NCBI RefSeq assembly: GCF_017744155.1
Contig: NZ_JAGHQT010000016.1
Coordinates: 1-64,000 of the forward strand
DNA length: 64,000 nt
From: Endozoicomonas sp. G2_1
GTDB lineage: Bacteria; Pseudomonadota; Gammaproteobacteria; Enterobacterales; Alteromonadaceae
Direction: 5' to 3'
The notes under the pieces are model-generated. The model was given only the letters and a program-made list of their open reading frames with translations, was not told where the DNA came from and ran no database searches. Made by a program: the position numbers and the translations under genes. Of the stretch, positions 44,727 through 53,625 are shown in pieces. Position 1 is the stretch's first letter. Each line of letters opens with the position of its first letter.

Positions 44727-45890
44727 ATGGCACTAGCCTTATCCCCGTCATCAAAATCTGTGCTTAATCCGGTTGCGGCGATCCCTATGTCGCCAAACCG
44801 TGTCGAACGTGCAGAACCTGCGTTAATGTCGGAAAGCTATCCAGGCGAGTTAGCCGATTTACGTAAACAGAAAGAACAATTAAACCAAGTACTCGATGCA
44901 ATGCCAACCGGGCTTATTATGCTTGACGGTGATGGCATTGTTGTCAGGGTCAACCAAGTGGCGATTGACTTGCTCGATGAACCGATTCTTGGTCAGCCTT
45001 GGTTTCAAGTGATTCAACGTTCGTTTAAACCACGAGCTGATGATTACCACGAGGTGTCATTGCGCGATGGTCGCAGAGTGAAGCTAGAAATTAGCGCTCT
45101 TGGTAATCAGCCGGGGCAGTTGATCATGATCACCGACCTAACCGAAACTCGATTGTTGCAAGACAAGTTAAGCCAGCTCCAGCGTTTATCTGCCTTGGGT
45201 AAAATGGTGTCGTCTCTGGCACATCAAATTCGCACACCCTTGTCTGCTGCGATGCTTTACGGCGCTAACCTAGCCAACAGTAAAATTAGTGCGCAAGCCA
45301 AATCGGGTTTTCAAGAAAAATTAATGTCGCGTTTGCAAGATTTAGAGCAGCAAGTGAATGACATGTTGTTATTTGCCAAAAGTGGTCGTCAGCAGGTCGT
45401 TGAACGCATTGAAATTGACGAGTTAGTGAAGTCTATTGCACAAGAGATGGCTGCACTTGCGAACAAGTCTAATAGTAGTATTAGTGTTGCTAGTGACAAC
45501 AAGCCGCTCGAAATATTGGGTAATTCATCGGCGTTATCGGGGGCTTTGCGCAACCTAATTGACAACAGTATTCAAGCGAGCCCACAAGGGGTTAATGTTG
45601 AAGTGTCAATTACCCGTCGTGCTGACTCGATAGCCATTGATGTTAAAGACGATGGTCAAGGTATTGAAGAATCACTGAGGGAAAAGATTTTCGAACCGTT
45701 TTTTACCTCAAAAATGCAAGGTACGGGTTTGGGCTTAGCGGTTGTCAAATCTGTTATTGGCGCTCATCAGGGCACAGTTAAGTTAATGCCAAGCGAACAA
45801 GGCGCTCATTTCCATCTTACTTTGCCGTTAGCTGATGTTATCGAATCCGCTCAAGTGCGCTCAAATGTACAGTTAGGAGAGTCCAAATGA
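44727..45890 (+). CDS. flrB: Flagellar sensor histidine kinase FlrB
   Basis: The 387-residue kinase is soluble, with no membrane segment. A PAS domain (about 52-135: LDAMPTGLIMLDGDGIVVRVN) is followed by HisKA with His166 (LAHQIRTPL) and an intact ATPase (NLIDNSIQAS, DDGQGI, GTGLGLAV). In Vibrio and Shewanella, FlrB phosphorylates FlrC to switch on middle (class III) flagellar genes. It overlaps flrC by four bases (ATGA). No flrA gene lies directly upstream, unlike in Vibrio. Confidence 0.93.
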   Translation: MALALSPSSKSVLNPVAAIPMSPNRVERAEPALMSESYPGELADLRKQKEQLNQVLDAMPTGLIMLDGDGIVVRVNQVAIDLLDEPILGQPWFQVIQRSFKPRADDYHEVSLRDGRRVKLEISALGNQPGQLIMITDLTETRLLQDKLSQLQRLSALGKMVSSLAHQIRTPLSAAMLYGANLANSKISAQAKSGFQEKLMSRLQDLEQQVNDMLLFAKSGRQQVVERIEIDELVKSIAQEMAALANKSNSSISVASDNKPLEILGNSSALSGALRNLIDNSIQASPQGVNVEVSITRRADSIAIDVKDDGQGIEESLREKIFEPFFTSKMQGTGLGLAVVKSVIGAHQGTVKLMPSEQGAHFHLTLPLADVIESAQVRSNVQLGESK

Positions 45891-47224
45891 CCACAAGTAG
45901 AATTTTAGTCGTTGAAGATGATGCTGGTTTAAGAGAGGCACTCATTGACACGCTGATGATTTCAAATTATCAGTGCTTTGAAGCAGATTCAGGCGAAAGC
46001 GCGTTATTACAACTCAAAAACCAAGAGATTGATTTGGTCGTTAGTGATGTTCAAATGCCGGGGATGTCTGGTTTATCGCTATTGAAAACGATTAAGCATC
46101 ACTGGCCTAAAATGCCAGTGTTGATGATGACCGCCTACGGCACTATTGATGACGCTGTGCAAGCGATTAAAGATGGTGCCGCCAATTATATGGCGAAGCC
46201 ATTTGCACCTGAAGTTTTGCTCAATATGGTCAATCAATATATTCCAAGCCAAATTTCAGAGCAGCACACGCCAGTGGTTGCCGATAATCGCAGTTTAGAA
46301 TTATTGAGATTAGCCAAAAAAGTCGCGACTACAGACGCGTCAGTCATGATTTTGGGGCCAAGTGGTTCGGGTAAAGAGGTGTTAGCGCAATACGTTCATG
46401 CTAACTCAACTCGTGCTGATCAGCCGTTTGTTGCCATTAACTGTGCTGCAATTCCTGAAAACATGCTCGAAGCAACCTTATTCGGTTATGAAAAAGGCGC
46501 GTTTACCGGTGCTATTCAGGCGTGTCCGGGTAAGTTTGAGCAAGCCCAAGGTGGCACGATTTTGCTCGACGAAATTACCGAAATGGATTTGGGGTTACAG
46601 GCGAAAATATTGCGGGTATTACAAGAGCGAGAAGTTGAGCGTTTGGCCGGTAGAAAAACCATTAAGCTCAATGTTCGGGTTATTGCCACCAGTAACCGCG
46701 ATTTAAAAGAAGCGGTGCGAGACGGAGTGTTCCGCGAAGATTTATACTATCGATTAAATGTTTTTCCACTGAGCTGGTTACCGTTGGCTGAGCGTAGCGA
46801 TGATATTTTGCCATTGGCACAACACTTAATTGAGCGTCATTGTCAAAAAGCTGGGCAGGTCATACCTCATTTGTCGCCAGCTGCTCGCAGCAAGCTATCT
46901 GCCTACAACTGGCCAGGCAATGTCCGCGAGCTCGATAATGTTATTCAACGCGCCTTGATCCTGCAAAGTGATGATTGTATTAACGCGGAAGATATTTTAA
47001 TTGAGCAATTTGAAACCGCGGTGGTCGCGCCAGCAGAACCTGTGCAAAGCGATGATCGCCTTGGTCACGAACTCAAGCAGCAAGAGCACCAAATTATTTT
47101 GGACACCTTGCAAGCATGTAGTGGTAAACGCAAAGTCGTTGCAGAGAAGCTCGGTATTAGTCCTCGTACTTTGCGTTACAAACTCGCGCGCATGCGTGAA
47201 GATGGCATTCAAATACCCGGTTAA
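45887..47224 (+). CDS. flrC: Sigma-54-dependent flagellar response regulator FlrC
   Basis: This is a 445-residue NtrC-type activator. The receiver domain has Asp54 (SDVQMPGM) and Lys104. The AAA+ domain has Walker A GPSGSGKE (157-164) and the sigma-54 contact loop GAFTGA (204-209). A Fis-type helix-turn-helix is at the C-terminus (VAEKLGISPRTLRYKLARM). It would activate the sigma-54 promoter before fliE. GGAGAG precedes the start. Confidence 0.96.
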   Translation: MTTSRILVVEDDAGLREALIDTLMISNYQCFEADSGESALLQLKNQEIDLVVSDVQMPGMSGLSLLKTIKHHWPKMPVLMMTAYGTIDDAVQAIKDGAANYMAKPFAPEVLLNMVNQYIPSQISEQHTPVVADNRSLELLRLAKKVATTDASVMILGPSGSGKEVLAQYVHANSTRADQPFVAINCAAIPENMLEATLFGYEKGAFTGAIQACPGKFEQAQGGTILLDEITEMDLGLQAKILRVLQEREVERLAGRKTIKLNVRVIATSNRDLKEAVRDGVFREDLYYRLNVFPLSWLPLAERSDDILPLAQHLIERHCQKAGQVIPHLSPAARSKLSAYNWPGNVRELDNVIQRALILQSDDCINAEDILIEQFETAVVAPAEPVQSDDRLGHELKQQEHQIILDTLQACSGKRKVVAEKLGISPRTLRYKLARMREDGIQIPG

Positions 47225-47262
47225 GTGATGTCATCTGTTAGCTTCTAGCTTTTAGTCAATAT

Positions 47263-47290
47263 CAAGTTCTCAACCAAGATTGAGAACTTG
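47263..47290 (+). terminator. Terminator of flrBC
   Basis: CAAGTTCTCAA and TTGAGAACTTG form a perfect 11-bp stem with a six-base loop. The trailing T-run is weak (CTTGTATTTT). Confidence 0.65.
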
Positions 47291-47378
47291 CTTGTATTTT
47301 CTACAGTGTCAATTTTTTATTAGGCGATTTATTTCGTCTTTTTCTATTTGTATCAAGTCTTTATGTATTAAATTGTTT

Positions 47379-47395
47379 TTGGCATTACACTTGCT
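47379..47395 (+). promoter_or_regulatory. Sigma-54 promoter of the fliE operon
   Basis: TTGGCATTACACTTGCT has GG at 47381-47382 and GC at 47393-47394 with ten bases between. It matches TGGCAC-N5-TTGCW closely and lies about 75 bases before fliE. Confidence 0.9.
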
Positions 47396-47468
47396 TGATA
47401 GCTGTTATACAGTGCTTTCAAAGTTTTGACGATTGCACCTTTAACAACTTTTTACGAGCAGGTGAACT

Positions 47469-47792
47469 ATGGATATCAAAGGCAATTCATTATTTGCGCA
47501 AATGCAATCTATGGCGGTTGAAGCCACAGGTAATCGCCAAACTGAAATCCGTCAGGTAAACAAGTCAAGTGAAGACTTTGGCAACATGTTCAAACAAGCG
47601 CTTGATACGGTTAATGGTATCCAAAAAGACGCCGGTGCCAAAACCACGGCGTTTGAAATGGGAGACCGCAGTATTACACTTGCTGAAACCATGATTGCTC
47701 GTCAAAAAGCTGGGGTCGCTTTCGAAGCCACTGTTCAGGTTCGCAACAAGTTTGTTGAAGCCTACAAAGAAATTATGAGTATGCCGGTTTAG
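47469..47792 (+). CDS. fliE: Flagellar hook-basal body complex protein FliE
   Basis: The 107-residue periplasmic protein joins the MS ring to the rod. The C-terminal pattern ALDTVNGIQKDAG ... ITLAETMIARQKAGVAFEATVQVRNKFVEAYKEIMSMPV is diagnostic. It is the first gene of the long fliE-flhA run and follows the sigma-54 promoter. Confidence 0.97.
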   Translation: MDIKGNSLFAQMQSMAVEATGNRQTEIRQVNKSSEDFGNMFKQALDTVNGIQKDAGAKTTAFEMGDRSITLAETMIARQKAGVAFEATVQVRNKFVEAYKEIMSMPV

Positions 47793-47835
47793 GCCGCGAG
47801 TTGAACTGAGTATTAAGGCTAAGTGGAGAAGTTAA

Positions 47836-49560
47836 GTGGCTGATACAAGTAACGCAATGGTCGCAAGTGATGGTGCTGGCAACGATTTAATCGCCAATGA
47901 CAACAACGATGCTATCGGGCAAGAGCAAAAATCTGGTTTTGCCGCCGCCCTTAACAACGTTGATGTGATGCGCCAATTTACTTTGGTTGCGGCGCTGGCA
48001 ATTTGTTTGGCAATAGCCGCCTTTATTTTGATTCTTGCTTATGAGCCGGAATACCGAGCAGTCGCTAAATTGCCGACGCAAGAATTGATCAAGACCATGG
48101 ATTTTCTCGACGCCAATAACGTCAAAGACTACAAACAAGAAAACAACACCATTTTTGTTCCAGAAGAAGATTACCAGCGCATTAAACTGTTACTCGCTCG
48201 CGAAGGTTTAAATGATGAACCGAGTGCAGGCGACGAAATTTTGATGACAGACATGGGCTTTGGCGTGAGTCAGCGTTTAGAACGCGAGCGCTTAAAGCAC
48301 GGCCGTGAACAACAACTGGCGCGCACGATAGAAGACTTACAGTCAATTGCTCGTGCTAAAGTCTTGTTAGCGATTCCCCGTGAAAATGTTTTTGCTCGCA
48401 AACAAAAAAGCCCGTCGGCAACTGTTGTACTGACCATGAGCCGCGGTAAAATTTTGTCGGCAGAAGAAGTCGATTCAGTGGTTGATATTGTTGCCTCAGC
48501 AGTGCAGGGCTTAGATCCTAACCGAGTAACAGTAACTGACCAAAACGGCCGTTTGCTCAACTCAGGTTCACAAAACTCAGTGTCAGCGCGCTCTCGTAAA
48601 GAATTTGAAATTGAACAAAAGCGCGAACAAGAGTACCGCGAAAAAATCGACAGTATTTTAATTCCAGTGGTTGGTTTGGGCAATTACACGGCGCAAGTCG
48701 ACGTCACTATGGACTTTACTAACACTGAACAAACCCAGCGCCGCTATAATCCTGACTTACCAGCACTCCGCAGCGAAATGACCGTTGAAGACAGCTCTAT
48801 TGGTGGTGGTCTTGGCGGAATTCCTGGTGCCTTGTCAAATCAACCGCCGTTAGAGTCAGATATTCCAGAAGAAGCTGGTGGTGCTAATAGCCAAACCGTG
48901 ACACCAAGTCGTAAGCACAGTGAGTCAACCCGCAACTATGAATTAGACGAATCAATTAGCTACACCAAGCAACAAACGGGGGTTATTCGTCGTATCAGTG
49001 TTTCTGTGGCGCTTGATTACATCAACGGCACGTCGGCAGAAGGCGAAACTACGCAGACACCGCGATCGGTGCAAGAGCTTGCCAATATCCGTCGCTTGCT
49101 ACAGGGTAGTATTGGTTTTGACATGCAACGCGGCGACGCACTAGAAGTGGTCACGTTACCTTTCTCACGCATCGACTTGGGTGAGCAGCAAGCGGTACCG
49201 TTTTACGACAAGCCAATTTTCATGAAATTAGTAAAACTTGGCTTAGCGGCACTGGTTATTATTGTCTTGATTGTCTTTGTCATTAAGCCAATGTTGACGC
49301 GCTTGATGAACCCAGCGCAAACGCCAGATGAGTACGGCGAGAAGTCATTAGACACCCATGTTGATCTCGGCGATGAAACCATGGACATGTTGACGGCAGA
49401 TTTTGATGCTGAAGCGGTTGGTTTTGCCCCAGACGGTAGTTTACAATTACCAGACTTACATCGCGATGAAGATGTACTGAAAGCGGTTCGCGCCTTAGTG
49501 GCAAACGAGCCTGAATTATCCTCTCAAGTTGTGAAAAGTTGGTTAGTCGAAGATGAGTGA
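47836..49560 (+). CDS. fliF: Flagellar MS-ring protein FliF
   Basis: The 574-residue protein forms the basal-body ring in the inner membrane. It has two transmembrane segments (about 50-75 and 457-480) flanking a large periplasmic ring-building domain. A C-terminal cytoplasmic tail (DLHRDEDVLKAVRALVANEPE) binds FliG. The start is a GTG. It overlaps fliG by eight bases. Confidence 0.97.
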   Translation: MADTSNAMVASDGAGNDLIANDNNDAIGQEQKSGFAAALNNVDVMRQFTLVAALAICLAIAAFILILAYEPEYRAVAKLPTQELIKTMDFLDANNVKDYKQENNTIFVPEEDYQRIKLLLAREGLNDEPSAGDEILMTDMGFGVSQRLERERLKHGREQQLARTIEDLQSIARAKVLLAIPRENVFARKQKSPSATVVLTMSRGKILSAEEVDSVVDIVASAVQGLDPNRVTVTDQNGRLLNSGSQNSVSARSRKEFEIEQKREQEYREKIDSILIPVVGLGNYTAQVDVTMDFTNTEQTQRRYNPDLPALRSEMTVEDSSIGGGLGGIPGALSNQPPLESDIPEEAGGANSQTVTPSRKHSESTRNYELDESISYTKQQTGVIRRISVSVALDYINGTSAEGETTQTPRSVQELANIRRLLQGSIGFDMQRGDALEVVTLPFSRIDLGEQQAVPFYDKPIFMKLVKLGLAALVIIVLIVFVIKPMLTRLMNPAQTPDEYGEKSLDTHVDLGDETMDMLTADFDAEAVGFAPDGSLQLPDLHRDEDVLKAVRALVANEPELSSQVVKSWLVEDE

Positions 49561-50614
49561 TGAGAGCCAAGAATTAGTCCCGGCCGGAGAAGGCGGTGGC
49601 GGTACTTTTGATGTTGAAAAGCTCGAAGGTGTCGAAAAAGCAGCCATTTTACTGTTGAGTTTGTCGGAAGAGGACGCCGCACAAATTTTAAAACACCTTG
49701 AGCCAAAGCAAGTACAGCAGGTGGGAACGGCCATGGCCGGCATGGAGGATTTTACCCAAGAGAAAATTACTTCGGTACACAAGCTGTTTATCAACGAAAT
49801 CCAAAACTTTAGTACCATAGGTTTCCAAAGTGAAGATTTCGTCCGCAAAGCATTAACGGCGGCACTTGGTGAAGACAAAGCGAGCAACCTGATCGACCAA
49901 ATCGTGATGGGCAGTGGCGCTAAAGGTTTAGACTCGTTGAAGTGGATGGATTCAAAACAAGTTGCCAACATTATTCGCAACGAGCATCCCCAGATTCAAA
50001 CCATTGTATTGTCTTACTTAGAACCTGAGCAGTCAGCAGAAATTCTCGGCCAGTTTGCCGACAAAGTTCGCTTAGATTTGATGATGCGTATCGCCAACCT
50101 CGAAGAAGTACAACCGGCGGCACTACAAGAATTGAACGAGATCATGGAGAAACAGTTCGCGGGTCAAGCTGGTGCGCAGGCGGCCAAAATGGGCGGCTTG
50201 AAAGCTGCGGCAGACATCATGAACTACTTGGATACCAATGTTGAAGGTGTCTTGATGGACGCGATTCGCGAGCACGACGAAGAGATGAGCCAACAAATTC
50301 AAGACTTGATGTTTGTCTTTGAAAACCTTGCCGATGTCGACGATAGAGGTATTCAAGCCATTCTTCGCGATGTTCAACAAGACTCACTAATGAAAGCGAT
50401 TAAAGGTGCTGATGAAGCACTGAAAGAGAAGATTCTTGGCAATATGTCGAAACGCGCAGCTGAAATGCTCGCAGACGATTTAGAAGCGATGGGGCCAGTG
50501 CGCATCAGTGAAGTTGAAGCGGCACAAAAAGAAATTCTATCGGTTGCTAGACGCTTGTCTGACTCAGGTGAAATCATGCTTGGCGGCGCTGGTGGTGGCG
50601 ATGAATTCTTGTAA
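49553..50614 (+). CDS. fliG: Flagellar motor switch protein FliG
   Basis: The 353-residue C-ring protein transmits stator torque. The N-terminal domain begins after an acidic/Gly lead (VEKAAILLLSLSEEDAAQILKHL). The middle domain contains HPQTIVLSYLEPEQSA-like HPQIQTIVLSYL. The C-terminal charged helix (MLADDLEAMGPVRISEVEAAQKEI) interacts with MotA. It overlaps fliF. Confidence 0.98.
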   Translation: MSDESQELVPAGEGGGGTFDVEKLEGVEKAAILLLSLSEEDAAQILKHLEPKQVQQVGTAMAGMEDFTQEKITSVHKLFINEIQNFSTIGFQSEDFVRKALTAALGEDKASNLIDQIVMGSGAKGLDSLKWMDSKQVANIIRNEHPQIQTIVLSYLEPEQSAEILGQFADKVRLDLMMRIANLEEVQPAALQELNEIMEKQFAGQAGAQAAKMGGLKAAADIMNYLDTNVEGVLMDAIREHDEEMSQQIQDLMFVFENLADVDDRGIQAILRDVQQDSLMKAIKGADEALKEKILGNMSKRAAEMLADDLEAMGPVRISEVEAAQKEILSVARRLSDSGEIMLGGAGGGDEFL

Positions 50615-50668
50615 TCACGCGAGTAACAACAAGTTGTTTTTAGTTGTTAACAGCCAAGAGGTAGTTGT

Positions 50669-51472
50669 ATGACCGTTAAGGCTAGCAACCAGCAAGGATA
50701 TATTATTAAAGCTCAGGCGAAACCAGAGCTGAAAGATGATTTAAACGTTTGGCCGTTACCTGATGTTGAGCTTGAAATTGATGATAGCCAAACCAATGCT
50801 ATCGGCAAAAAGCCGAGTTGGCGTTATGAACCTCCAGAAGAGGAAGTGGTTGAAGAAGTTGTCCCATTAACTGCTGAAGAAATTGAAGAAATTCGTCAAG
50901 CAGCTTACCAAGAGGGCTTCAACCAAGGCAAAGAGGAAGGCTTTGAAACCGGTTATCAAGAAGGTAAAGCGCAAGGCCATGAAGAAGGTTTAGCGACTGG
51001 TCAGCAAGAGGGTTTTGAAAAAGGCTTTACTGATGGTGAGCACCAAGTCAATGAGCTGGCCGAGCGTTGGCAAGGGCTTGTCAACGAACTGCACCATCCG
51101 ATGCAATCGGTTGAGAAAAATGTCGAGCAGCAACTACTTCACTTAGTGGTGCAATTGGTTGAAGCTATTACTGGGCATGAAGCCAAAACTAATCAAGATA
51201 TTTTGTTTTCGGCGATTACCGAGGGTATGAAAGCTTTACCCGCTCAAGAAAATCAAACTCAAGTGTATTTACACCCAGAAGATATTAAGCGAGTTGAAAG
51301 CCAATTTGGCGAGCAATTTTTGGCGGAGCACGGCTGGCGTTTGCTGCCGGCACCTCAGTTGATGCCAGGAAGCTGCCAAATTGAAAATAGTACTTCAAAT
51401 ATCGACTTATCAATAAAATCAAAAATTAAAGACGTACTGGACTCATTTTTGCAACAAGCACTGCATCAATAA
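50669..51472 (+). CDS. fliH: Flagellar assembly protein FliH
   Basis: The 267-residue regulator of the export ATPase FliI. The central region carries the FliH GxxxG-type repeats (EGFNQGKEEGFETGYQEGKA and on through GHEEGLATGQQEGFEKG, about residues 88-118). The C-terminal domain (LLHLVVQLVEAITGHE ... VYLHPEDIKRVE) binds FliI. GAGG lies before the ATG. Confidence 0.95.
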   Translation: MTVKASNQQGYIIKAQAKPELKDDLNVWPLPDVELEIDDSQTNAIGKKPSWRYEPPEEEVVEEVVPLTAEEIEEIRQAAYQEGFNQGKEEGFETGYQEGKAQGHEEGLATGQQEGFEKGFTDGEHQVNELAERWQGLVNELHHPMQSVEKNVEQQLLHLVVQLVEAITGHEAKTNQDILFSAITEGMKALPAQENQTQVYLHPEDIKRVESQFGEQFLAEHGWRLLPAPQLMPGSCQIENSTSNIDLSIKSKIKDVLDSFLQQALHQ

Positions 51473-51518
51473 CTGATTTTACTCGAGTGTCAAAAACCCA
51501 ACGCGGTTTGTTTTTACT

Positions 51519-52889
51519 ATGATTAATATTGAGCAGCTTAATCAGCGGCTTGGCAATTGCCAGCAATTTGTTAACAAACACAAAATATCGGTCGCTGGTC
51601 GCTTAGTACGCGTAGTTGGTTTAACACTTGAGGCGGTCGGCGTTAAGGCACATGTCGGCAGCCAGTGTTTGGTTGAAACCGCATTCGGCGACTTAATCGC
51701 CGAAGTCGTTGGTTTTGCCGGCGACAAAACATTTCTTATGCCCGAGCAAAGCTTGCAGGGGGTTCAACCGGGGGCTCGCGTTGTTCCCCTTGCCACCAAA
51801 GCTCGGTTGCCATTGTCAATGGACTTATTGGGGCGGGTTGTCGATGGTATCGGCAAGCCACTTGATGGCAAAGGCCCGATTAAAGCCAACGATACGCCTT
51901 ATCGATCTGAAATGCTCAACCCCTTAGCCAGAAGAGCGATTAGCGAACCGCTTGATGTTGGCGTGCGCTCAATCAACAGTTTTATCACCGTTGGTAAAGG
52001 CCAGCGCATGGGCTTATTTGCCGGCAGTGGTGTCGGTAAAAGTGTTTTGTTGGGCATGATGACTCGCGGCACCACTGCTGACGTGATTGTTGTTGGTTTA
52101 GTTGGTGAACGCGGCCGCGAAGTTAAAGAGTTTATTGAAGAAATCCTCGGTGAAGAAGGCCGTAAACGCTCTGTTGTGGTCGCGGCACCTGCTGATAACT
52201 CTCCTTTGATGCGGTTAAAAGGCTGTGAAACGGCTGTCACCATTAGCGAGTATTTTCGCGATCAAGGTTTAAACGTTTTACTGCTGTTGGACTCTATTAC
52301 GCGTTATGCCCAAGCTCAACGGGAAATTGCCTTGGCAGTTGGCGAACCACCAGCAACCAAAGGTTATCCACCATCGGTTTTTTCAAAACTACCTCAATTA
52401 GTAGAGCGGGCCGGTAACGGTGGCGATGGTCAAGGTTCAATTACGGCATTTTACACCGTATTGACCGAAGGCGATGATTTGCAGGATCCGATTGCTGACG
52501 CTTCACGCGCTATTCTAGATGGTCATATCGTGTTATCCCGTGAATTAGCGGATAGCGGTCACTACCCGGCGGTTGATATTGAAGGTTCGATTAGTCGTGT
52601 GATGCCGATGGTGACTAGCCCCGAACACCAAGACCTAGCGAGACAGCTCAAACAGAGCTATTCACTTTATCAGCAAAACAAAGATCTTATCACCATAGGC
52701 GCATACACTCAGGGCAGCGATCCAAGAATTGATCAGGCAATTAAATTACTACCTGTGATTAACTTTTTCTTACAGCAGCAAATGAAGGAAGTTATTCCTT
52801 ATGATCAGAGCTTAGCCCAGCTGCAAGAAATCGTCTCCGCGGCTCAAGCTCACCATCAGCAGCAGGCTGGCCAAGCGATGCCCTCTTAG
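51519..52889 (+). CDS. fliI: Flagellum-specific ATPase FliI
   Basis: The 456-residue F1-beta-like ATPase energises flagellar protein export. Walker A GSGVGKS is at 169-175, with [17 protein letters not shown] (Walker B) and the catalytic Glu in [10 protein letters not shown]. No clear ribosome site precedes the ATG, so translation may be coupled to fliH (46-base gap). Confidence 0.98.
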   Translation: MINIEQLNQRLGNCQQFVNKHKISVAGRLVRVVGLTLEAVGVKAHVGSQCLVETAFGDLIAEVVGFAGDKTFLMPEQSLQGVQPGARVVPLATKARLPLSMDLLGRVVDGIGKPLDGKGPIKANDTPYRSEMLNPLARRAISEPLDVGVRSINSFITVGKGQRMGLFAGSGVGKSVLLGMMTRGTTADVIVVGLVGERGREVKEFIEEILGEEGRKRSVVVAAPADNSPLMRLKGCETAVTISEYFRDQGLNVLLLLDSITRYAQAQREIALAVGEPPATKGYPPSVFSKLPQLVERAGNGGDGQGSITAFYTVLTEGDDLQDPIADASRAILDGHIVLSRELADSGHYPAVDIEGSISRVMPMVTSPEHQDLARQLKQSYSLYQQNKDLITIGAYTQGSDPRIDQAIKLLPVINFFLQQQMKEVIPYDQSLAQLQEIVSAAQAHHQQQAGQAMPS

Positions 52890-52945
52890 GTAGTCGCAAG
52901 CTGTCATAAGCTATCATAAGTAATCAGAATGAGAGGAGCGAGTCA

Positions 52946-53386
52946 TTGAGCAAGCAGTTGATGACACTACACAAGGTCGAGCAAGACAAAGAACGCTTAG
53001 CGGCTCAGCAGTTGCAGCTCGCAGAGCAAGATGTTCAACAAAACCGTCTGCGTTTACAAAGTGTTTCTGACTATCGATTAGAATATATGAAACGGTTGAA
53101 CGACCGCTCTATTCAAGGTATCGACAGTGCAACGTACAGTCATTTTCACGCTTTTATCAGTAAACTAGACAACGCCTCAGAGCAAGTTGAAATAGCGCTT
53201 AGCCAAGCTAAGGCACTGGTTAAACAGCGCAAAAAACTCTGGCTAGCTCAACGACAAAAAGTACAAGCTGTCGAGAAGCTGATGGAAAAGTATCGCGTAA
53301 AAGAGCAGCAGTTAGCCAATAAGCGCGAACAAAAAATGTTCGACGAAATTGCTGGTCAACAATTCATTCGCCAACGTTATCAGTAA
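52946..53386 (+). CDS. fliJ: Flagellar export chaperone FliJ
   Basis: The 146-residue, almost wholly coiled-coil protein acts as the gamma-like stalk of the FliI hexamer. The segment LYRLEYMKRLNDRS-like (SDYRLEYMKRLND) and the heptad pattern fit FliJ. The start is a TTG, supported by GAGAGGAG upstream. Confidence 0.93.
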   Translation: MSKQLMTLHKVEQDKERLAAQQLQLAEQDVQQNRLRLQSVSDYRLEYMKRLNDRSIQGIDSATYSHFHAFISKLDNASEQVEIALSQAKALVKQRKKLWLAQRQKVQAVEKLMEKYRVKEQQLANKREQKMFDEIAGQQFIRQRYQ

Positions 53387-53625
53387 GACACTCATTTTGA
53401 CATTTATTGGTGGTTATCACGGTAAAAGTTCCTGCGTTAGTTAATTTACTGCTAAACATGGCACTACTTTTGTATGTTTTTTAATAACAAAAATAATCAA
53501 GCCAAAGCGGCAATATCGACCAAGATAACTTAGATAAGGTTAAGACAAGGTTAAGTGAGCTTTGACCAATGGTTCATTGAGTCAATAGTCATGAAAAGCG
53601 ATTGTTAGGGGTGTGAATTAGGCGT

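Noticed and set aside
53459-53475. Sigma-54-like site TGGCACTACTTTTGTAT before fliK
   Set aside because: The -12 element has GT instead of the nearly invariant GC, so I do not call it a promoter.
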